This document shows, piece after piece, positions 58,172 to 64,000 of a DNA stretch of 64,000 bases. This stretch comes from Blastomyces gilchristii SLH14081. Its lineage: Eukaryota > Ascomycota > Eurotiomycetes > Onygenales > Ajellomycetaceae. The notes below the pieces were generated by a model. It did no database searches. It was not told the origin of the DNA and saw only the letters and a list, made by a program, of their open reading frames with translations. Position numbers and translations under genes: made by a program. The DNA is taken from NCBI RefSeq assembly GCF_000003855.2, contig NW_003101678.1, forward strand, positions 3,282,484 through 3,346,483, in the 5' to 3' direction. Position 1 is the stretch's first letter. The number at the start of each line of letters is the position of its first letter.

Positions 58172-61100
58172 ATGAATATATAACAAAAACAACAAAAAAA
58201 GTTTAAAAACTCTTCAAAAATCACATTTATTCAAAATAATGTGGATAGAAACTCAAATTGCATTTATTCTTATCTTCAAATTGTATTTGAATAAAAAGTT
58301 GATTTTATACTGCTTCAGAAGCTGAATTTTGATGCTGAGTAAAAATATGTCATTTCTCATTCAAGCTACTACTGCTTTTTATCTCAAAAGTCTGAGATAA
58401 AGTTGAGAGTAGTGATCTATGAAAGAAAGAGATCAAGATATCAATTTAATCTAAGATTTGATATCATGTCTGACTCTGATATTCTGGTGGGTGATATTAT
58501 AGATAAAGAGAATGAGTTTGACACTATACAGCTTATAAATATCTATAATGAAAAGTCATTGAAGGAAAATAATAACATCTGAATAATTAATAGAGAATTT
58601 CTGAATATAACTTCATCAAGAAACTCTATAATTATAGGAGATTTCAATGCACATTATTCCTGATGAAATTCAGAATGCAAAAGAGCAGTAAGAGCTGATA
58701 ATCTGATTGAATGAATCTTTGAGTATTCAATAGATTTAGTTAACAAGTCTGATCAACAAACATTCTTTAGAAAAGATATGAAACAGAAATCTATTATAGA
58801 TCTAATCTTTATATTATAAAATCTAATAGAAAAAAGACTTGTAAACTGATTTATTGATTCAAATGAGATATCAGAATCAGATCATGAGATTATTCAATTT
58901 GATATTAAACTGAGTGAGAAAGAAATGAGTGAAAATCCTCTTCTCTCTAATCAGTTTAACTTTGAAAAAGCTGACTGGAAGGCAGTTGAAGAAAGTATAA
59001 AACTGTTAAAATCTGAAAGACAGAGTGAGCTGTATTGAAACCCTGATCAAGATATCTCAAATGAAATACTTGAGAATAGAGTGAAGCTCATTACATCTAT
59101 TATTCTAACAAGTGTTAAAGATAATATTTCAAAGAGAAAGTCTTCTGAGTATTTAAAATCTTGATGAAATGAGAATATCACATCTAAAAGGAAACAATTG
59201 ACTACTGCTAGAAGAGATTGAAAGAATGATATAATTTCTGATAAAGAGTTTAAAGCTGTCAGAAATGAATATTTTTCAGATATTAAAAAAGCTAAAACAG
59301 ACTGCTGGAATAAATTTCTTGAAGAAGTATAAGAAAAAGAAGTTTTTAAAGCTTTTAACTATACTAAAACAAGAAGTGTAGCAAAACTTTCAACCTTAGA
59401 ATATGAGTTTTAGAATGAATTATATACAGCAAACTCTTTTGAGAAAAAATGTCAAGCTTTTATGAGAACTCTCTTTCAAAACTCATCAGATTCAGATTCA
59501 GAGAAAGAGAATATATCATATCTCAACTATATTGATGAAAATAACTGGGAATGGCCTGATCTTACTCAAGATGAACTAGAGTCAGCTATCTTCTCAAGTT
59601 CAGTTAAGACTGCTGCAGGGCCTGATTCAATTAATCACTTGATTATTCAAAATACATACTTCTACTTAAAGAATGAATATTTTGAGCTCTTTTTCAATCT
59701 CTTGAAAAATGAATATCATTCTGAATGCTGGAGAGAAGTCACTGGAGTGATTCTTGTAAAACCTAATAGAAAAACTTCAATTCCTAAGTCATATAGAGTA
59801 ATATCTCTATTGAACTGTCTAGAAAAGGTTTTAGAAAAGATAATAGCTACTTGACTATCTTTTATAAGCTCTATAAGTGATTCTCTTTTATTCAGTGAAT
59901 AAATGAGAGATAGAAAACAGTGTTCTGTAATTGACACTGTTCTCTCAGTTATTCATGATATTTAAATAGCAAAGTATGAGAGTCTGGTCTCAACTGCAGT
60001 TTTTATTGATATAAAAGAAGCATTTAATCATGTTTCAAAGTCAAAGTTAATTCAGATATTGAAGATATTAAAACTGTCACTTTCTCTAATAAAATGAGTT
60101 AACTGTTTTATATCTAAAAGAATTATACAACTCTTCTTTAATGAAATGAAATAAGACAAGACTGAGATAAAAATAGAAGTATCACAGAGATCTTCAATCT
60201 CACTCATTTTATTTGCAATATACACTGCATATCTATTCAAAAATAGAAATATGAGAATAGTGTGATCTCTGAGTTATATGAATGATATTGATCTAATCTA
60301 CAGCTCAAAAACTATCAAAGAGAATTTGAAAGTGATTGAAGAAGCTGCAAAGGAAATCTTTGTTAGAGCAGATATCAATTAAATTCAATTTAATATGAAT
60401 AAAACTGAGTTAATTCATTTCTTTTCTAGATTCAATGAGAAAGAACTATCTCTAACTCTTTTAAATAGAGAGATTAAACCCAGTGTAAATGTCAAATGAT
60501 TAGGAGTATGATTAAACTTCAAGTTGAATTTTAAATATCACATTCAACAAAGAACTGTCAAGACAGAAAGACTATTGAACAACATAATCAGACTATTAAA
60601 TACAGAGAGAGGTTTATCCTTCCAGGCTATGAGACAGTTATATATAGCCTGTATTACATCAGTAGCTGATTATGAAGTTCAAGTTTGATGAAATAATCAA
60701 GAGAATTTCACTGAACTCTTTCAAAGTCTGTAAAACAGAGCCTTGAGAAGAATTCTGAGAGCATTCAAATCATCTTCTATTAAAGCAATAAAAATTGAAG
60801 CTTCAATTCCTTCTTCTGCTATTAGATTTGAAAAGGCCTGTATGAACTATGCTCTGAGAGTTGTAAAGATGAGCTTAAATTATATAATCAGAGAAAGAGT
60901 CTCTTCTTCATTTTCATCAATTAACTCTGGAAATGAACTGGATTGAAATAGATTTCTTGATTGAAATGAAAATAATTCTTCAAAGAAAATGTCTTCTCAA
61001 CTGTACAGACTATGCTCTCTGATTAAAAATCAATTCTCTTCTTTAAATATTGAAAAAGTTGATCATGAGAAGTTATCTCTCTGAAGAGAAAAGCTTGAAT

Positions 61101-62128
61101 CTCTTATAGACTTACAAATAAGTGAACTATTAAAAGAGAAAGAATATGAACAGTATTTGAAGAGAATCTCTACAATCAATATAAAAGACTCTATTCTGAT
61201 TTATTCAGATGACTCAAAAAATGAGAATTTGAATAGATTAGATGCAGGCATTGCTTATACTGAAGATAATATCAATTTTATCTCAGATTTCTGGAATCTA
61301 GGCTGTGAATCTGAAGTCTTTGATGCTGAACTATTTGTAATAGTGAAAGCTTTCAAACTCATTGAAATAAAATCTCATAAAAGAGGAAATTGTTTGAAAG
61401 AGATATGAATATTCTCTGATAGTCAAGCTGCTTTAAAAAGACTTAGAAATAGTCAGATTTATAATGATCAAATGAATCTTGAACTGATCTTAAACTCTGT
61501 TTTGAAAATTCAAAAGAGAAGAATATCAAAGCTGATAATTTATCTGCACTGGGTTCCTGCTCATATGAATATTCATGGTAATGAATTGGCTGATTCAGCT
61601 GCAAAAAAGGGTGCAGAATTAAGCAGATCTATTCAAAAAATTGTGTCCTGATCTTTTATAAAGAGAAAAATAAAAGAATCTTGTTTAGACAAGTGAAATG
61701 AAAGCTGGCAGAAACAAAAGAAGAGTATACATTATTCAAGATTTGAAATAAAACCCAAGTGGAAATCTTGTTCAATTAAATGTAAAAAGAAAATATTCTC
61801 ATCTATAATACAGCTGAAACTAGGACATGGCTATTTCAAATCTTATATACAAAGATTTGATGATAGATTTGACTCAATAGAATGCTCATTCTGCAATACA
61901 AATGAGAATCCTGAGTATATTGTAATGCACTGTGCATTATATAATAGTCTCAGAGCCAGATTGAAAGAGAAGTATGATCTAAATCAATTAAATATGAGAT
62001 TCTTATTCTCAACTGAGACAGGAATTAAATACTTAATAGACTTTCTATCAGAAACTCAAGCAGCTACAAGAAAATGGCTAAATTCAGAATTATCTGAATA
62101 TGAAGAGGAGGAAATCAACCAGATATAG
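58172..62128 (+). pseudogene. LINE C ORF2: endonuclease, RT, RNase H
   Basis: 1318 codons in a single frame (ATG 58172, stop 62126-62128), broken by RIP-type stops. Endonuclease about 58230-58910: QK where the family has catalytic QE, IGDFNAHYS near 58640, SDHEI near 58875. RT about 59560-60500: TAAGPDSINHLI, VILVKPNRKT, SYRVISLLNCLEK, then YMNDIDLIYSS (first catalytic Asp to Asn). RNase H about 61180-61620: ILIYSDDS, FDAELFVIVKA, FSDSQAAL, HGNELADSAAKKG, with Asp/Glu/Asp/Asp all visible. C-terminal CSFCNTNENPEYIVMHC near 61890. It would nick DNA, copy LINE RNA and degrade the RNA strand. The largest open parts are 59462-59854 and 61157-61408. Confidence 0.88.
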
Positions 62129-62506
62129 TCTGTTAAAACAGCTATATACTATCTTTTAATAATTTGTTTTATTACAGTCTTTCTTTACTTTATCTTTTTC
62201 TTTCAATTTCTTTCTATCTATCTATTTAATGTGTCTATCTTTAAGACTGTGTTCTCTTTTCCTTTGTCATGATATTGTCAAATGGTTTCAAAGTATCAGA
62301 AGATGTTAAAACACTGCAATTTGTAAATGATTTTTGTATTCTGAGCTGGAATTTTCTGATTTTGCATATCTGAAATTGATGAATGTATAATAGTTAACTT
62401 TACAGATATAGGAAAAACCCTGAGAACTAAAAGTTCTCAGGTAGATGTCATAGTCTCTGACTGCATACATCTATAATTGAAGAATAATAATAATAATAAT
62501 AATAAT
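62129..62506 (+). other. LINE C 3' UTR and (AAT)n tail
   Basis: Starts with the inverted repeat CTGTTAAAACAG after the stop. It contains the AGAACTAAAAGTTCT inverted repeat near 62421 and ends with AAT repeats at 62483. The last 320 bases are shared with the tRNA-headed element at 2345-3413. Probably the RT recognition region. Confidence 0.75.
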
Positions 62507-62514
62507 GAATTTCT
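62502..62514. repeat. LINE C target duplication, right (ATAATGAATTTCT)
   Basis: Pairs with 54838-54850. Confidence 0.85.
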
Positions 62515-63544
62515 ATATCACTCTATTCACAAGATTTATCTGACATTACATATTGATGATTATTAAATGACAGAATCTCAAGAACAGTAATTAGACTGAG
62601 TATTAAAAGAGATTGTAAAGAGATTTAAGATAAAAGATGTTAAAGAGATCAAGTTATATCTTAAAATGAAGATCAAATATCAGAGAAATAATGATTTAAC
62701 AGTTACACAGAGCTATTATATTGAGAAGATTCCTGAAGATTTCAGTATAAATAAGATGAATCCTGCAGAGATCTCAATGATAATAAGTATATAACTGAAG
62801 TTTTCATCTGATGAGAATGATAAATTGAATGATAACTTTACAGCTATAAGATATTGTCAAGAATTGAAATCATTGCAGTATTTAATCTCAAGCAGTTAGT
62901 CAGATCCAGCATTTACAGTCAACTATCTCTTGCATTTTAACTTGCATTTATACAAAGCATGTTGAGCAGTGTTGAAGCATGTCCTACATTATATCAAGAA
63001 GATGAAAAACCATGACATATTGTATAAGAAGAAGATAGAAGATGGCCTGAGTTCTGTGACATACTGTGATTTGAACTGGGCAGAGGTGAATCCTCAATAC
63101 AAATCAACTACTGGCTACATTATATTGATTAATAGGTCATCAATCTCATGACAGTTGCAGAGACAGACATCTATTGCTAAATCAATCACAGAAGCTGAGT
63201 ATATTGCAGCTAGTGAGACAGCTTGTGAGATAATCTGATTGAATGATATATTATATGACACTGAATTGATGAATGATGAAAAAGTGAAAATATACTCATA
63301 TCTACAAGTTAATAATAAGGGAGCAATTGATCTAGCAAAGGGAGAATCCTTAACATGAAGATCACATCACATTGAGATTAGATATCATATTCTTCACAAT
63401 TTGATTGAAAAAGAGGAAATCATGATGGAACATGTTAATTCTACAGTGAACATAGCTGACAGGCTCACCAAGCCACTGGCGAAGCCTGCATTTGAAGAAT
63501 TTATCAAGAGGGTTGGCATTCAGGAAATTGAGAAGAAGGAATGA
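62515..63544 (+). pseudogene. Copia 2 pol, RT C-terminus and RNase H
   Basis: Continues pol after the LINE: LTLHIDDY (62535-62565) is the RT active site, with the Asp pair present. Then KRFKIKDVKEIKLYLKMK, LQYLISSS, and RNase H with YCDLNWAEVNPQYKSTTGY (63065-63120) and SITEAEYIAASE (63180-63220), the Copia DxDWAG-RKSTSGY and TEAEY motifs. End of pol: TVNIADRLTKPLAKPAFEEF, stop at 63542-63544. Only a few stops; the last 300 bases are almost clean. Confidence 0.88.
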
Positions 63545-63749
63545 TTGAATGGTAATGATGATACAGCAGATCAATGGATTTTGCATGTATTTCTTGATTT
63601 TTATGGTTATTGCTGCACGGACGCCTTTCCTAATGAGGAAATCAGGGTCTGATTCATGTAATTAATTATTATTGCATTTTTGAAAGATTTGAGGATGGGG
63701 GAGGCCCCGGGTGGCGGCTTATTATAGGCCACGGTGTAGCAAGGGGGGG
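63545..63749 (+). other. Copia 2 3' non-coding region with polypurine tract
   Basis: GC-richer, CpG-retaining. Ends in AAGGGGGGG directly before the LTR, as required for plus-strand priming. The minus-strand frame 63801-63607 spanning it is a shadow. Confidence 0.75.
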
Positions 63750-64000
63750 TGTTGGTGATTACTACACCTACCCTAGTCACGTGCCACCCCAACCTATCCA
63801 TTTAGTGTAACTCGCGTAGATAGATTACACACACACAACACAACAACGTTATCCTCCAAGAGGCTTGTGTAGTAGCTCCAACACAACTCGCTTGTGAATT
63901 ACGTTAGTGAGACTGCAAGTAAATCAGCCAAGTCAGGCAAGATCTGTGGCAGGTAAGTGATTCTGCACCGCCACAGAGATCTCTCGCTTTGCTTATCTTG
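63750..64000 (+). repeat. Copia 2 3' LTR, partial (runs off window)
   Basis: Starts TGTTGGTGATTACTAC; matches the reversed partial LTR at 42143-42270. The right end is beyond the window. Little RIP. Confidence 0.85.

Larger units (their letters stand above)
54851..62506 (+). mobile_element. Full-length Tad1/I-type LINE C
   Basis: About 7.65 kb: 5' UTR (conserved start CAACCGCTCCACC at 54865; the 14 bases before it may be extra nucleotides), ORF1 at 56529, ORF2 at 58172-62128, 3' UTR, (AAT)n tail 62483-62506. 13-bp target duplication. It is the least mutated LINE in the window and the best reference for the others. The clade placement (Tad1/I-like with RNase H) is from domain content only. 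Confidence 0.93.
51330..63749 (+). mobile_element. Ty1/Copia element 2, split by a full-length LINE
   Basis: Plus strand. Gag, protease, integrase and RT N-terminal part at 51330-54850; RT C-terminal part and RNase H at 62515-63544; polypurine tract AAGGGGGGG at 63741-63749. The order gag-PR-IN-RT-RH is that of Copia. There is no 5' LTR; the left end is a break against Gypsy C. Removing the LINE and one target copy (7664 bases) keeps pol in one frame. The 3' end is much less mutated than the middle. Confidence 0.9.

Overview
This window looks like a gene-free, AT-rich transposon island from a filamentous ascomycete fungus (Pezizomycotina). I found no host protein gene, rRNA, functional tRNA or CRISPR array. 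The fungal assignment is an inference. It rests on a Tad1/I-type LINE with two ORFs, an apurinic endonuclease, an RNase H and an (AAT)n tail, on Ty3/Gypsy and Ty1/Copia elements, and on mutation almost entirely C-to-T and G-to-A with stops in every long reading frame. That is the signature of repeat-induced point mutation (RIP). I cannot name the species.

Layout. 1-5143: two LINE copies on the minus strand; the inner one (864-5143) has lost its centre and carries a tRNA-headed SINE-like insertion (2345-3413) and a MITE (4110-4615). 5458-14236: a Gypsy element (family 1, minus) with 168-bp LTRs and a MITE (6917-7422). 14287-15074: a MITE and an old LINE fragment. 15075-40679: one full-length LINE (about 7.65 kb of its own sequence) expanded to 25.6 kb by three family-2 Gypsy insertions (17647-23286 minus, 27309-31997 plus, 33778-40515 minus) and a tRNA-derived SINE (25781-26676); three MITEs sit inside those insertions. 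40680-42142: LTR and LINE relics, a seventh MITE and the end of a diverged relative. 42143-44700: the 3' part of a Copia element (minus). 44701-46073: the 3' part of a family-1 Gypsy (minus). 46074-47210: a 5'-truncated LINE (minus). 47211-48468: unassigned. 48469-51329: the 5' part of a family-1 Gypsy (plus). 51330-64000: a second Copia (plus), split by a full-length LINE (54851-62506) and ending in its 3' LTR at the window edge.

How the pieces work together. Target-site duplications and reading-frame arithmetic show that the nested insertions are real and mostly precise: removing each one rejoins the interrupted frame, and paralogous empty sites exist for two MITEs. The most interesting elements are small: a family of about 505-bp, non-coding, hAT-like MITEs (seven copies, each with an 8-bp target duplication), and two different tRNA-headed retroposons whose 3' ends match the LINE, as expected if the LINE machinery moves them. 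RIP damage is uneven. In all four Gypsy copies with both LTRs, the 5' LTR keeps many more CpG sites than the 3' LTR, whichever strand the element lies on.
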